Shown in pieces: positions 1-11,142 of a stretch of DNA of 64,000 nucleotides. Position 1 is the first letter of the stretch; each line of letters starts with the position of its first letter. Location: positions 20,672-84,671 of the forward strand of contig JBBHKE010000717.1 in NCBI GenBank assembly GCA_037447655.1, in the 5' to 3' direction. The notes under the pieces were generated by a model. It saw nothing but the letters and a program-made list of their open reading frames with translations. It made no database searches and was not told where the DNA came from. Both the position numbers and the translations under genes were made by a program. This stretch comes from Zygnema cylindricum (taxonomy: Eukaryota; Streptophyta; Zygnematophyceae; Zygnematales; Zygnemataceae).

Positions 1-914
1 CCACCTTCACCCCTATAAAGGCAAGACTCCCTTGAGTTGATAGCAAAAAGAATCTTTGAGTTAGCTCCCTGAGCAGTAAGTTATGAAGGGTCAAAATTGA
101 CCTTTTGTATAGAAGCTTTCTAGGAGAGAGGGTCCAATCTATCAAATTTTTCGAAGTCCTGTCTCTCTTTAAAACTCTATCTACTGAAGTACGGAACCAG
201 TTATAATACTGTATCGTACATAAAGGTACAGGTACTGGTGTACTTTGTGTACGGCCAATGTACGACATGGCCAACAAGTCGACATATGTCTCTTTTAGAT
301 TCGTTTCTGTAATCCCCGGAGATGCCGTAATCTAATGTGATTGTGCCACGTGTCAATTGATGTGACGTCAATCGCAAACCGCCGAAAACTTGTTCCGCGA
401 TCTCAGCATGTTTCGTGGCCGTCTGATTAAGCTAGATTACAATTGTGGCCCTTATAAATACTTACGCACTATTTGTTTCGTCTTCGAAACAAGATATGAG
501 GTATCCATTTCGGATTTGCCGTACGCCGAACATTACAAACTGTATCTATGTCTAAATAACTCGTTAAATGAAATAGCCTACGTGTTAACATTTAAATAGT
601 TACAAAACCATATATCCTCTAACCTTGATTATAGACTAATTGGCTAATGTAACCGACTACCGGCTAACCTGATTGAGGGCAGGTACCAGGTTCAAATCCT
701 GGGTCCGTCAAGATCTATTTTGGTAAAATCTACCAACCTAATATCTGTCCCCGTCGAGATAGCATAGGCGGCCATGGCACTATCTCCCTCTCCAACTTTA
801 AGTGACTGCGACAAATGCGTGAGCAAGAAAGAGGAGTTAGAGGCAAACTGCCTCTGCTTCTTTTCTGCATTTTACAAAACCTAGAAAATACTAAAATAAC
901 CTTTAATTTCTACA
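1..914 (-). repeat. Copia-family LTR, cut by the window edge
   Basis: This is the left LTR of an internally deleted Copia element whose coding strand is minus. It aligns by eye with the LTRs at 7109-8157 and 12509-13557: the same run about a drug-like 'cagtaagttatg' box, the GTACGG-rich block near 180-260, and the same end (CCTAGAAAATACTA ... TTTCTACA). The first roughly 200 bases of the LTR lie outside the window. A tRNA-like segment sits near 633-712. Confidence 0.8.
633..712 (+). other. tRNA-like segment inside the LTR
   Basis: A box-A-like TGGCTAATGTA starts at 641 and a perfect box-B-like GGTTCAAATCC lies at 689-699. The second forms a T-arm: a 5-bp stem CCAGG/CCTGG closing the 7-nt loop TTCAAAT, followed by GTCCGTCA like an acceptor strand. 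Counterparts occur in the other LTRs near 1950-2032, 7862-7950, 13262-13350, 19420-19498 and 20600-20682, and inverted near 2360-2400 and 3421-3492. I see no matching 5' acceptor strand, so this is not a functional tRNA gene. Confidence 0.45.
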
Positions 915-1076
915 TCTCCGTAGTGAGCTCAACCAAAACCCGGTGGCGGACACCTCACTTGTCGCGAAACAATTCCCCATAAGTGCTTTTCGAAAAGCAA
1001 TCCCTCCATCATAAACTCCCAGTAAGTGAAGTCTGTTCCATCAAACATAGGCACCCTAGATGGTGGGCCCATAAAT
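915..1076 (-). pseudogene. Remnant of Copia gag N-terminus plus PBS
   Basis: Between two LTRs only about 160 bases of internal DNA remain. Read on the minus strand from the ATG at about 1072, they give a peptide starting MGPPSRVPMFDGTDF and continuing through a WGIVS motif to PGFG. This is clearly homologous to the gag start of the Copia element at 7109-13557. The first bases after the LTR (TTATGGGCCCACC) match the anticodon arm of plant initiator tRNA-Met, here separated from the LTR end by a few bases. The rest of gag and all of pol is gone, so the element can only have moved with proteins from a relative. Confidence 0.75.
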
Positions 1077-2243
1077 TGAAACTCTGAGACCTACATTGGT
1101 CCTCAGAGTAGGTAACTCACAAGAAGCTTATCAAGATAGTGTCACCTTCAAGTTGATTTAAAACCCAATTGATTGACCCCTTGACAATTAGAACCCCATC
1201 ATAGCTTCAACCTTATGAAATAAGACTTTCTGTGTGCTCAGTTCCACCACAGAATGCAAAGTTAGAATATGACTTCTGGAAAACATTCCCTACATTGACT
1301 TTCCCTTAGAAATGCAGCCACCTTGGCAGGCAAACACTATGACCAACTACACCTCTATGTAGCCTAGACTTCATTGAGTCCGCAGCAAAAAGAATCACTA
1401 AAAATGGTCCACTGAGTGAGTGTTAGCTAAATGGCAAAGTTTGCTTATATATATACAGATGCTCTCTGGGAGAGAGACGGCTACCTACCAAAAATATTAT
1501 AAGTCCTCAAACCCCTCTCTAAGCTCCTTAGTACTGAGGTACGGTCCAATTTTAAGACTGTACCGTACAAGAAAGTACAAGTACCATCGTACATTCTGTA
1601 CGGTCCATGTGCGATATCGCCACTGTGTGACATTTGTCATATTGGAATTATTATCTCGCGTTCCGGAAATCCCGCAATCCTCCCTGATCATGCCACGTGT
1701 CATCCGGAGTGGCGTTGCCCGAAAACGCCAAGTTGTCCACTCCGGAATCGCGGCTCGCACCACGGCCGTTCGATTAAGAACGACATTTAACATTGGTCGT
1801 AAAATAAAATGGCGTTTTGTTAATCCCGTGCGGTTCTGAATTCGTGCGGTTTAACCCGTTTCCGTGTATAGTCCGTCCTGTAAGCAGTTAAATGAAATAT
1901 ATTGCGTCGTTCATGTTTATATAACTATCGTACCCTATGTGATGTAGCATTCATCCTAGACTATAAGATAAAGCTACCGACTATAGGATTCTTGACGAAC
2001 GGCAGGTACCAGGATCAAATCCTGAGTCCGTCAAGACCTTTTTGGTACAACTACAAGAAACTACAGCATGTCTCTCTCTCTCTGGGCAGCATGGGCAGCC
2101 ATGGCTCTAATTGTCTCTCCACCCTTTAGTGACTGCGACAAGTGTGGGGGTTTGGAGAGTGGAGCGAGAGGCAAGCTGCCTTTGCTAACTTTCTCTTATT
2201 AATTTTCCTTTATTCATACCTAGAAAATACATACATTTCAACA
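1077..2243 (-). repeat. Copia-family LTR, longer subtype
   Basis: It begins TGAAACTCTGAG at 1077 and ends TTTCAACA at 2243. It belongs to the longer LTR subtype also seen at 18510-19690 and 19693-20873, which has an extra block around 1140-1330 (the 'gtgctcagttccaccacagaatgc' region) absent from the 1049-bp LTRs of the Copia element. With 1-914 and 915-1076 it forms one internally deleted element. Confidence 0.8.
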
Positions 2244-3154
2244 TCCCACACTTGTTGCAGTCACTGAAGGTTAGAGAGAGGAAGCTAGAGCCATGGCTAC
2301 CTATGTTGTCCACATAGAGACAAGCGGCAGATTTTGGTAGGTTTACCAAAATGTACTAGACGAACCCAGGATTTGATCCTGGTACCTGCCGTCCGTCAAG
2401 CCGACAATATGGGGTTTGATAAATATATAAAAATTTACGTTTACGTAAAATAATTTAACGGCGCGAACGGACATGTAACATACAGACACTTATAATATAC
2501 GTACGGCTTACGGTAATTCCCGAAATGAATATCGCGCATTCGTTTCTACGGCGAAACAAATACCGCGCATTTATTTTAGACGGCTATTATCAAAAGCCGG
2601 TTTTGATCGAACGACCACGATAGGTGAAGAGATGGCGGAATAGGCGCTTTGGCAGTTTTCGGTCTGTGCCACGTCAAGCGCCACGTGGCACGACATCATT
2701 GGCTTGCGGCATCTCCGGAGAACATGGGAACTAATCCGGATATGGCAAGCGTCAACATTTTAGCCATGCCGTACGATGGCAGTACAAAAAGTACTTTGGC
2801 ACCTGTACCTTTCTGTACGACAAAGTTTTGTGATTGGTGATGTACTCAAGTAGTAGAAGGTTTAGAGAGGGATGTAGGACTTGGAAAATTTGGTAGGTAG
2901 CTGCCTCTCTCCTAGGGTGCTTCTATACAAAATGTTAACTTTGACCGTTCATACCTTACTTCTCAAGAGAGCAAATTCATAGATTCCTTTTGCTATCGAC
3001 TCACGGGAGTCTTGTCTTCACAAGGGTTAAGGTGGTCAAAGTTTTTGTTTGCCAGGGGCAGTTATTCTTGTCAAAACACAAAAGGGTCAGAGTTATCCTA
3101 GAGCCTTCGTGTGAGCTGCCCATTCTGAGGACCTATGGAGGTCTCAGAATTGCA
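2244..3154 (+). repeat. Inverted LTR fragment A
   Basis: This is the reverse complement of the LTR family. It starts within the 'cacacttgttgcagtcactga' block, which is the LTR 3' part, and ends in GGTCTCAGAATTGCA, the reverse of the LTR start. Roughly the terminal 100 bases of the LTR are missing at its left end. It contains an inverted copy of the T-arm-like segment near 2360-2400. Its coding direction, if it came from a full element, would be plus. Confidence 0.7.
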
Positions 3155-4240
3155 GTCCCCACACTTGTTGCAATCAGTGAAGACTGGAGAGGGAGTCAGA
3201 GCCATGGCTGCCTATGCTATCCAAGAAGATAGGCAGCAGGCAAAGTTGTCCTTACCAAAAAGGTTGCCAGAACCAGGATTTGATCGTGTGTTGAAAAGAA
3301 GTAATTAGTATTCACTTCATAAATTAGACTCTAGAGAGGAAGATAGAGAGAGTCACCATGGCTACCCCATAGTCAGAAAGAAAAAGGCATAAAGATTTTA
3401 CAGATGACCATAGTGTTGGATTGATCTGGATTTGATCTTAGGTCCTTCGCTGTCTGCCATACAGCGTAGACGTTGGCCTTATCCATTAAGTCTTTGAAGA
3501 TATGTTATAATAGATGGTTCGATAATTAAATAAAGAGTGACGCAATGACATTTTCATTTAACAGACCAAATTGACGAAACAACACATTTAAACGACGGCG
3601 CTCACGGACGCGAATCGAACCGTGTAAAATATTTGATCGGACGGACATCGTCACCGCCGCCAAACCGGAGTGAAATTTTGACGGCTTTCGGACATAGTGG
3701 CGCGCTATGCCACATGGCACCACATCATTGGACACCAGAAAAGATGGGAGGAGGAACCATGACTCCCAAGTTGACATGCGTGAACCAAAAGGCCATGTCG
3801 TACAATGGTGGTACAAGAAGTACATTGGCCACTGTAGCTTCTTGTACTATATAGTTTTTTTATTCGTCTAGGGTTTAGTAGTAGCTAGCTGTGAGTAGGG
3901 GTTTATGGACTTCGCATTTTTGAGGCGCCTCTCTCCAGATGACCTTTAGTATTTATAGGCTATCTTTGGCCAGCCATAAGTTACTGCTCAAGGGAGCAAA
4001 TTCAGTCATTATTTTTGCGCTCAAGGGAGCAAATTCAATCATTCTTTTTGGGTTCAACTATTCAATGATTATTTTTGCGTTCGACTCAGGGGAGTTGAGC
4101 CCTTACACGGGTGGGGGTGGTCAGAATACTTATGTCCCAAGGTGGCACTTATTCATTGGGAAAGTGAGAAGGGCATAAATTATCCTAGAGGCTTTACATA
4201 GGTTGCTTGTGCTGTGGGTAATGGAGACCACAAAATTGCA
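3155..4240 (+). repeat. Inverted LTR fragments B (composite)
   Basis: A second inverted LTR starts immediately after fragment A at nearly the same internal LTR position (CCCACACTTGTTGCA) and breaks off near 3290. Another copy starts near 3320 and runs to ATTGCA at 4240, so this stretch is at least two nested fragments. The minus strand of 3421-3492 contains a TAATGGATAAGGC motif like the box A of plant tRNA-Arg, followed by a box-B-like GATCAAATCC. Confidence 0.6.
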
Positions 4241-5011
4241 TCTTGGTACCTAACGTCCGTTAGAGTAGCCGGTAGCCGTTAGCGATATCTTATAGTCTAG
4301 GAACTGTGTTGGGATATATAGGATGTGATAGCTAATTAAACATGTAGACGTAGGGAATTCCATTTACCTATACGAACGATTTTTAGAGCATACATTCAGT
4401 TGTACTTTATGTACCAGACGAAACAAATTTTAGAGACATTTGTTTCGACGGCTTGTGTTAAAGGCCGACTTTGGATCGGACAGCCATGGTGCGAGCCAAC
4501 ATCGTGGAATGGCCGCTTTGGCGGTTTGCGGTCACCGTCACACAGGATGACATGTGGCAACATCTCATTAACTTGCGGCATCTCTGGGAAGCATCACAAC
4601 TTCGGATGTGATAGGCATCACCTTTATGGTCATGTCATACAGTGGCCGTACAAAAAGCACTCTGGCACCTGTACTTTTATGTACTGCACATTTGTGTGAT
4701 TAGTGTCGTACTTCAGTAGAAAGGGGTTCTAGGCCTTAGACATTTTAGAGGTAGCCGCCTCTCTCTCTAAGGGCATCTATATTTATAAACCATCTTTGGC
4801 CATTCATAACTTATTGCTCAAGGGAGCAAATTAAGACATTCTTTTTTCTATCGACTTAGAGGAGTCTTGTTTTCACAGGGATGAAGCTGGTCAGAGTTAT
4901 TGTGTGCCAGGGTGGCAGTTATTCTTGTTGAAAATACAAGGGGTCAGGTTTATCCTAAGGGCTTCGTGTGAGCTGCCCACTTTGAGGACCTATGAAGGTC
5001 TCAGAGTTGCA
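4241..5011 (+). repeat. Inverted LTR fragment C
   Basis: A further inverted and truncated LTR. It begins inside the tRNA-like region (TTGGTACCTAACGTCCGTTAG) and ends GGTCTCAGAGTTGCA at 5011. The three inverted copies A, B and C follow each other head to tail without other DNA between them. Confidence 0.6.
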
Positions 5012-5021
5012 TCCTCCAGCG

Positions 5022-5215
5022 TCAATTTTTTCGCCAATAAAAAAATTTATTCTCCATACACTCTTGTCTGATTTTCAATTTGAGACCGTCAATCAGAAGC
5101 CGAGAATCTTAACTTTCAATCTAAACCGTCTGATCTAAAAACCAACATGCGTGTACGGAGAAAAGATGTTTATAGAGACAAAAATAAGCATTAATAAACT
5201 ACTCCGTATATTCTG
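5022..5215. repeat. Partial CACCG-family MITE
   Basis: It shares the middle of the 220-bp element seen intact at 41591-41810: a TCTCCATACACTCTTGTCTGA arm on the left and TGTGTACGGAGAAAAGATG on the right around the GAGACCGTCAATC core. Both outer ends are lost or altered. Confidence 0.55.
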
Positions 5216-5465
5216 TCGTAGCTCCCGTAGCCACTTATTATTCCATTAAGTTTTTCAATAATTTTTTTACTCTTTTTTTTCCGTAACTTCTAAATAGGGT
5301 GGGGCCATATCGCGTCAAACCGGATTGGCTCGTTTTGCCTCATCTTTCAAATGGTGAATTATTCTCGAGTTGAACTATCCATACTATAGTCGTTACTGTA
5401 GCCAAAATAAGGGAATAAAAACCTCTGGAGTTTTATCTTAAGTTCATATAAGTATGATTTAACGG

Positions 5466-5686
5466 TACACCGTGAATCGCTTATAGTGTTAATGTTATTT
5501 TAGCCACTTAAAACATCTTTTCTCTGTGCACACATGTCCCATTTATGATTGGAGACCACCAATTATAAGGTGAAAACCTTGCTTTTCAATCGGAAGCATC
5601 GGATTAAAAACGCGACAAATGTGTACAGAGAAAAGATGTTTTAAGCGGCTAAAAAAACATTAACATTATAAGAGATCCACGGTGTA
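5466..5686. mobile_element. CACCG-family MITE, full length
   Basis: It starts TACACCGTGAATCGC and ends GGTGTA. Long terminal inverted repeats of about 60 bases include the TTTTCTCTGTGCACACATG arm. The element is about 220 bp with no coding capacity. Ends of the form TA-CACCG...CGGTG-TA suggest a TA target duplication, as in mariner/Stowaway MITEs; the family name is an inference. Confidence 0.7.
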
Positions 5687-5689
5687 CTT

Positions 5690-6059
5690 TCCGTTAGTCT
5701 TGGGTTTATGGGCGTGGCGCTAATTAGATAAAAATGCACAAGTATCTATCTGACTTAGACAAATTTTAAATATCAAATTTTTAATTACCATTGCTAATTA
5801 ACTGAATGACAATTGGAACTTCATTATAATTGCTTTTTTGCGATTGTGAGAAAAAATAACATCGGACTTTTAGCTTTTGTCTAACAAAATTTATAACTTT
5901 GATAAAGAGGTTTTACAAATGATAAACAAACTTAAAGACAAATTTATGTGATCAGTAGAAAGACATGATATTCTGTGGGCACCACAGCCTCCCACAGAAC
6001 GCATACCTACTCCTCCACTACAGGATACACCCAACAACCCGATAAGTTTTAGACTATTA
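5690..6059. other. AT-rich stretch without recognised features
   Basis: Short ORFs here have no recognisable domain. The 5960-6060 part may be the worn left edge of the LTR fragment that follows. Confidence 0.4.
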
Positions 6060-6640
6060 TTACCACCTTGACTCTGACCAGCTTCACCCCTGTGAGGACT
6101 AGACTCCCTTGAGTCCAACGCGAAAAGAATGTCTAAATTTGCTCCCCTTAGCAGTTAGTTATGGTTGTTCAAAGACAGCTGATTTATATACATGGCCTTT
6201 GGGAGAGAGGGCTTAAAAAAAACACTAACCTATCTTCTCTCAAAATATGTTTAATAAACCCTCAGCTAGTGAGAGGACTTTATCGTACCGCGAGCTATGT
6301 ACAAAAAACTACTAGCCGCCACAGAAATTGTACGGCAACTGTACGACACTACTTAAAGTGGTGTACCATCTATGTCCGACGCCATGGATGTGTCCTGTCC
6401 TCCTCCGCCAACCTCTGGCGTCCTGTCGCGTGTTAATTTGTGGCTATTTTGGTGCAGGCCGCCGAAAGAGCCATTACGGGCCGTCGACGCTTAGGCAAAC
6501 AGTTTGTTTCCTTATATCTCTGAAAATGTCGTCCGTCTGATTTGTCGACGCGCACAATGTTCTTCGCAGCCGTGGTAGTCCGTCGGTTGAATATTCCCGC
6601 CAAATGAAATCTAATTTAAGTATTTATGAAATAGTACACT
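6060..6640 (-). repeat. Diverged Copia LTR fragment
   Basis: The blocks around 6066-6180 (CTTCACCCCTGTGAGGAC, then ACTCCCTTGAGTC and GCTCCCCTTAGCAG) match the LTR family. The GTACGG-type block follows near 6290-6360, strongly diverged. Both LTR ends are unclear. Confidence 0.55.
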
Positions 6641-7103
6641 AACAACGCTTCTTCAATGTCTTGGCGGGTAAGGCGGACCGCTATGTTGTATTTGTTAGTG
6701 TTGTTCTTTGGTCTAAAATAGACCGCAGAAGCCACCCAAACTATCATGCAAGAAGCTAAGCGAAGCTAGGCCAATGAACAATCATTTGAAATGCATCCTC
6801 CATTTAACATACAACAACATTTAGGGTTTCATGGAATAATCAACATAAATAAACCCTATGACAATATCTAAGGTTTGATGGAATAATCGACATAACAAAC
6901 CCTAGGACAAATGCATAAATAATGCATATCAAACAAACATAAAATAACATAAATAAATAATAACAAAAAGAGTCCAATCTCACATAAACATTAAATAAAC
7001 AAAAGTATATCAATAAACATATTACTCAAATGCATGACCTAATCGGCAACCCTAAAAGTTTACATCTTCGGTCCCCACTTTACTAACCAGCATTGATGAT
7101 TCT
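6641..7103. other. AT-rich target DNA left of the Copia element
   Basis: No gene is visible. A motif of the type 'aaaccctaggacaaatg / ggtttgatggaataatc' is repeated about twice at 6820-6910. The stretch ends in TTCCT, the target-site duplication of the Copia element. Confidence 0.4.
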
Positions 7104-7108
7104 TTCCT

Positions 7109-8157
7109 TGAAACTCTGAGACCTCCATAAGTCCTCAGAGTGGACAGCTTCCAAGAAGCCTCTAGGATAATCTTGACCCCTTTGTGTTTAAGCAAAAATA
7201 ACTGCCACATTGGCAGACAAAAACTCTGACCTACTTCACCCCTGTGAAGACAAGACTCCCCTGAGTCGATAGCAAAAAGAATCTCTGAATTTGCTCCCCT
7301 GAGCAGTAAGTTATAGAGGGTCAAAGTTGACCTTTTGTACAGAAGCTCTCTGGGAGAGAGGGTCCTATCTTCTAATTTTTCTAAGTCCTATCTCTCTCAC
7401 AGACTCTATCTACTGATGTACGGAACCAATCAGAATTGAGTTCCGTACGCAAAAGTACAGCTGCCGGTGTACTTTATGTACGGATATTGTACGACATGGC
7501 CAAAATGTCGACACATGTCAAATCCGGATTCGGTGCCATAATCTCCGAAGATTCCACAATCCAACGGAATTTCGCCACGCGTCATCCGATGTGGCGATGG
7601 CCACAAACCGCCGAAATCTTCCTGCGTGATCTCGGCGCTAATCCCGGCCGTCCGATTAAATTCGGCTTTAATCGTAGCCGTAATAAATACATGCGCGGTA
7701 TTTGTTTCATTTACGAAACAAATGCGCGGTACTGATTTTTGTCCGTACCGTAAGTCGTACATTATATATTACTGGATCTATGTATCCCGTAATTCATTCC
7801 AGTTAAATGGTTTATCGCTAATATACATATCTAAATAATTATCAAACTATATGCTAGGTAACACTACCGCTAGATTAAACGGCTAAGGCTACCGGCTACT
7901 TCGTGTCTGCCGGCCGGCAGGTACAAGGATCAAATCCTGCCGCCGGCACATACATTTTAATTAAATATATAAACCCTAATATAAAATTCCCGTAAACCTC
8001 AGGATAGCCAAGGTAGCCATGGCTCTAGCTTCCTCTCCAATTTCTCAGTGATTGCGACAAGTTTGAGAGTTGGAGAGAGAAGTTAGAGATAGACTGAATC
8101 AATTTCTATATTTCTTTTCAGACCTAGAAAATACTAATAAAACCATTAGTTTCCACA
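7109..8157 (-). repeat. 3' LTR of the Copia element
   Basis: It begins TGAAACTCTGAG and ends TTTCCACA on the plus strand, where it is the left copy. It is about 98% identical by eye to 12509-13557, without length change. It contains the tRNA-like segment near 7862-7950. Confidence 0.93.
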
Positions 8158-8171
8158 CTCCCCTTATTTTC
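8158..8171 (-). promoter_or_regulatory. Polypurine tract of the Copia element
   Basis: On the minus strand the bases directly before the 3' LTR read GAAAATAAGGGGAG, an all-purine run except one T, immediately followed by the LTR TG. This is the expected place for plus-strand DNA priming. The pol stop codon overlaps its edge. Confidence 0.75.
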
Positions 8172-11047
8172 TAGTCAATCTTTAATTTCAGACCACACTT
8201 CTCCCTGCAAAAAATTAGCTTAGGGGAAGGCACAGGTTTGGTCATCATATCTGCTACCATCTCACTATCTGGTCTGTACTCTAAACTGATTATTTTGTTT
8301 TCTACTTTCTCTCTAACAAAGCTGAGTCTGATGTCCATGTGTTTGGCTTTAAAATGGTGTTTAGGATTGGCAGAAATAGCGATTGCTGCCTGATTATCAC
8401 AAAATATTTTCTGCACACCACTCTTAAGGTGACCAAGCTCACCAAGCAAAGACTTGACCCACATCAATTCTTTTACAGCAGAGCAAGAGGCCATATACTC
8501 AGCCTCCATGGTTGACTGAGCAATAACCTTTTGCTGTTTGCTACTCCAACAGCAAGCCCCATCACCCACATATAATACATATCCAGAAGTATATCTCCTC
8601 ATCGGAGCATCACCATAACTGGCATCACTCCAAGTAGTGATGTCAGTATTCTCCCCACCCAAATGCAACCATAGATCTCTAGTTCCTACCAAGTATCTAA
8701 GGACTCTCTTAGCTGCCTCCCAATCCTTCTTAGTGGGAGCATTTAGACTTCTACTCAACACTCCTACAGCTGCAGCTAAATCCGGCCGGGTACAATTCAT
8801 AAAATAGATTAGACTTCCCACTACTTGCCTGTAAAGAATAGTCTGCATGAACTTCTGTTCTTCAGGAGATAATTCCTCGTCTAAGACTATGACTCCTTCT
8901 TCCTCACTCCCCTCACTTCCCTTCTTCAATTCCATTGGAGTTGTACAACTATTAGCTTTATCCATTTGAAATTTTTCAAGCATGTTCCCTATTGCTTCCT
9001 TTTGAGTCAATCTTATAATTTTTCTTTTTCGGTCTCTCTCTACTTGAATTCCCAAAATATATTTTGCTTCCCCCATATCCTTCATTTCAAATCTCCCCTT
9101 AAGATCGGTTTTCAGTTTATTAATTTTTTCCATTGATTTACTTAAAACAAGCAAATCATCAACATAAATTGCAATAAATATAAAACCTTCCTCATCTTCG
9201 AAAACATAGATTGAGTGATCTGAGCTGATCCGAATATATCCTAGACCGGTAAGAAACTCATCAAGCTTCTTATTCCACTGTCGGGGCGCCTGTTTCAAAC
9301 CATAAAGAGATTTAATCAGCCGGCATACCTTACTCTCCTCTCCTTCTTCCACAAACCCTTCGGGTTGTCGCATGAAGATCTCCTCTTCTAATTCTCCATG
9401 CAAAAAGGCTGTTTTGATGTCCATCTGGTGCACTTCCATGTCTTCCGCCGCTGCTAAACTGAGAAGTATGCGGACGGAGGGAAATCTGACCACCGGGGCA
9501 AAGGTTTCCTCGTAGTCAATTCCTTCCTTTTGTGTAAATCCCTTTCCCACTAATCTGGCCTTGTAGCGCTCGATTGTGTTATCTGGGTTCAGTTTTAGTT
9601 TGAAAACCCACTTACAACCGATTGGTTTTCGGTTAGGTGGACAGTCCACCAGCTCCCAAGTATCGGCTGCCATGATTGAAGCCATCTCCTCATTGATGGC
9701 TGTCTTCCACCGGTTTCTTTCTGGACAAGTCATCGCCTCTCGATAAGTTTGAGGTTCATCTTGATGAGATAGTTTAGTTACCTTGTTATTAACCTGTTTT
9801 TCTTGCAGTCTTTTGCTACTTCTCCTCCCTCCCTCAAAATCTGAGGCCGGAATAGATGGTTCTCGTGGATTCTTTCGAACAAACTCGGCTTCTCCCCTAT
9901 CCCTTGATTCCGAATCAATTTCCACCACGTCTTCCGCTTCGAGTAGAGTTGTCACTGGAGTTTCCACAGCCGAGTCCTTTTCGGTCTGATTTGTTCCTGC
10001 AAGAATGTCATCGTCTCTAAAACCTGGATAGTTAGGAAGCTCAAAGTCATCAGAATTTTCTGACTCAAATCTGATTTTTACTGACTTTGTATATTTGAAG
10101 GGATCCACAGACTTTCCTTCATCCATAACTACTAGATGCTTTACTAAGATTATATCTTCTCTTTTTAGATCATAAACTCTATATCCTTTAACATCCTCAT
10201 CATATCCTAATAAGTATCCCGGTTTTCCTTTAGGATCTAGCTTCCAATTGGACCGATCAGTATCTAGACTGAATACTTGACTGCCGAAAACCTTTAAATG
10301 AGATAAGTCTGGTTTCCGGCCTGTCCATCTCTCATAAGGTGTTTGATCTTTTATAGCTGAAGTAAGAACTCTATTTTTGAGGTAATTAGCACAGTTCATA
10401 GCTTCTGCCCAAAACCTTTTTCCTATCTTCTTATCCGACAACATACTTCTAGCACTATCACTTAGTGTTCTATTTAACCTTTCAGCTACCCCATTCTGTT
10501 CAGGATTTTCTGGCACTGTCTTTTGGTGTTGAACCCCATCTTCCCTCAAAAAATCCTCAAACTGGTTAGAAGTATACTCTCCACCATTGTCACTCCTTAC
10601 TCTCTTGATTGGAGTTTCATGGAGTTTTTCGCTCCATGCTTTATATTGTCTAAAACAGTCCTCAGCTTCTGACTTGTTTTTCAAAAAATATACTCGGGAA
10701 TACCGAGACCAATCATCAGTTATAGTCATCATAAATCTCTTCCCCCCCGGTGAGGGCACTCTAGCCGGTCCCCAAATATCTGTGTGTACTAGATCTAGAA
10801 GTTTTTCTCCCTTGTAGGTGGCTGTTTTTGGAAAGGGTAATCTGTGTGCTTTACCTTGAGCACACCCACTACAATCACTTATATCATCACTCTCACTGAA
10901 CTGAATCCCTTCCACCACTCCCATCTTTTTCATCTCTCTTAACTTATCTAGATTCACATGCCCAAGCCTCTTATGCCACATCATAATATCATGAACACCA
11001 GCATAATAAAGTTTCTTCGTTTCATTACTTAAGATCAGCCTAAACAT
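8171..11047 (-). CDS. pol: Copia pol: integrase, reverse transcriptase, RNase H
   Basis: This is the open part of the polyprotein, 958 codons from the first ATG; the true frame opens further upstream, near 11140. The integrase zinc finger shows H25, H30, C59 and C62, followed by catalytic D90 (VHTDIWGP), D153 (VRSDNGGEY) and E189 (NGVAERLN). Reverse transcriptase has the FAPVVRFPSVR and MDIKTAFLHGEL blocks and the catalytic YVDD at about residues 628-631. RNase H begins at WSDASYGD and includes STMEAEYMA. No internal stop is present and all catalytic residues I can place are intact. The frame differs from that of gag-protease because of a lesion near 11143-11160. Confidence 0.93.
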   Translation of the reverse strand: MFRLILSNETKKLYYAGVHDIMMWHKRLGHVNLDKLREMKKMGVVEGIQFSESDDISDCSGCAQGKAHRLPFPKTATYKGEKLLDLVHTDIWGPARVPSPGGKRFMMTITDDWSRYSRVYFLKNKSEAEDCFRQYKAWSEKLHETPIKRVRSDNGGEYTSNQFEDFLREDGVQHQKTVPENPEQNGVAERLNRTLSDSARSMLSDKKIGKRFWAEAMNCANYLKNRVLTSAIKDQTPYERWTGRKPDLSHLKVFGSQVFSLDTDRSNWKLDPKGKPGYLLGYDEDVKGYRVYDLKREDIILVKHLVVMDEGKSVDPFKYTKSVKIRFESENSDDFELPNYPGFRDDDILAGTNQTEKDSAVETPVTTLLEAEDVVEIDSESRDRGEAEFVRKNPREPSIPASDFEGGRRSSKRLQEKQVNNKVTKLSHQDEPQTYREAMTCPERNRWKTAINEEMASIMAADTWELVDCPPNRKPIGCKWVFKLKLNPDNTIERYKARLVGKGFTQKEGIDYEETFAPVVRFPSVRILLSLAAAEDMEVHQMDIKTAFLHGELEEEIFMRQPEGFVEEGEESKVCRLIKSLYGLKQAPRQWNKKLDEFLTGLGYIRISSDHSIYVFEDEEGFIFIAIYVDDLLVLSKSMEKINKLKTDLKGRFEMKDMGEAKYILGIQVERDRKRKIIRLTQKEAIGNMLEKFQMDKANSCTTPMELKKGSEGSEEEGVIVLDEELSPEEQKFMQTILYRQVVGSLIYFMNCTRPDLAAAVGVLSRSLNAPTKKDWEAAKRVLRYLVGTRDLWLHLGGENTDITTWSDASYGDAPMRRYTSGYVLYVGDGACCWSSKQQKVIAQSTMEAEYMASCSAVKELMWVKSLLGELGHLKSGVQKIFCDNQAAIAISANPKHHFKAKHMDIRLSFVREKVENKIISLEYRPDSEMVADMMTKPVPSPKLIFCREKCGLKLKID

Positions 11048-11142
11048 CCCATGGCTACCTTTCTCAGCAATGAAATAGACATCCTCCTCAAAACTAGCAG
11101 TAAAGACTCCTTCCCTAGTGCTAGTGAAAAAACCCTTATCAT

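Noticed and set aside
684-712. True tRNA gene at the box-B-like segment
   Set aside because: There is no 5' acceptor strand or anticodon arm, and the segment is repeated in every LTR.
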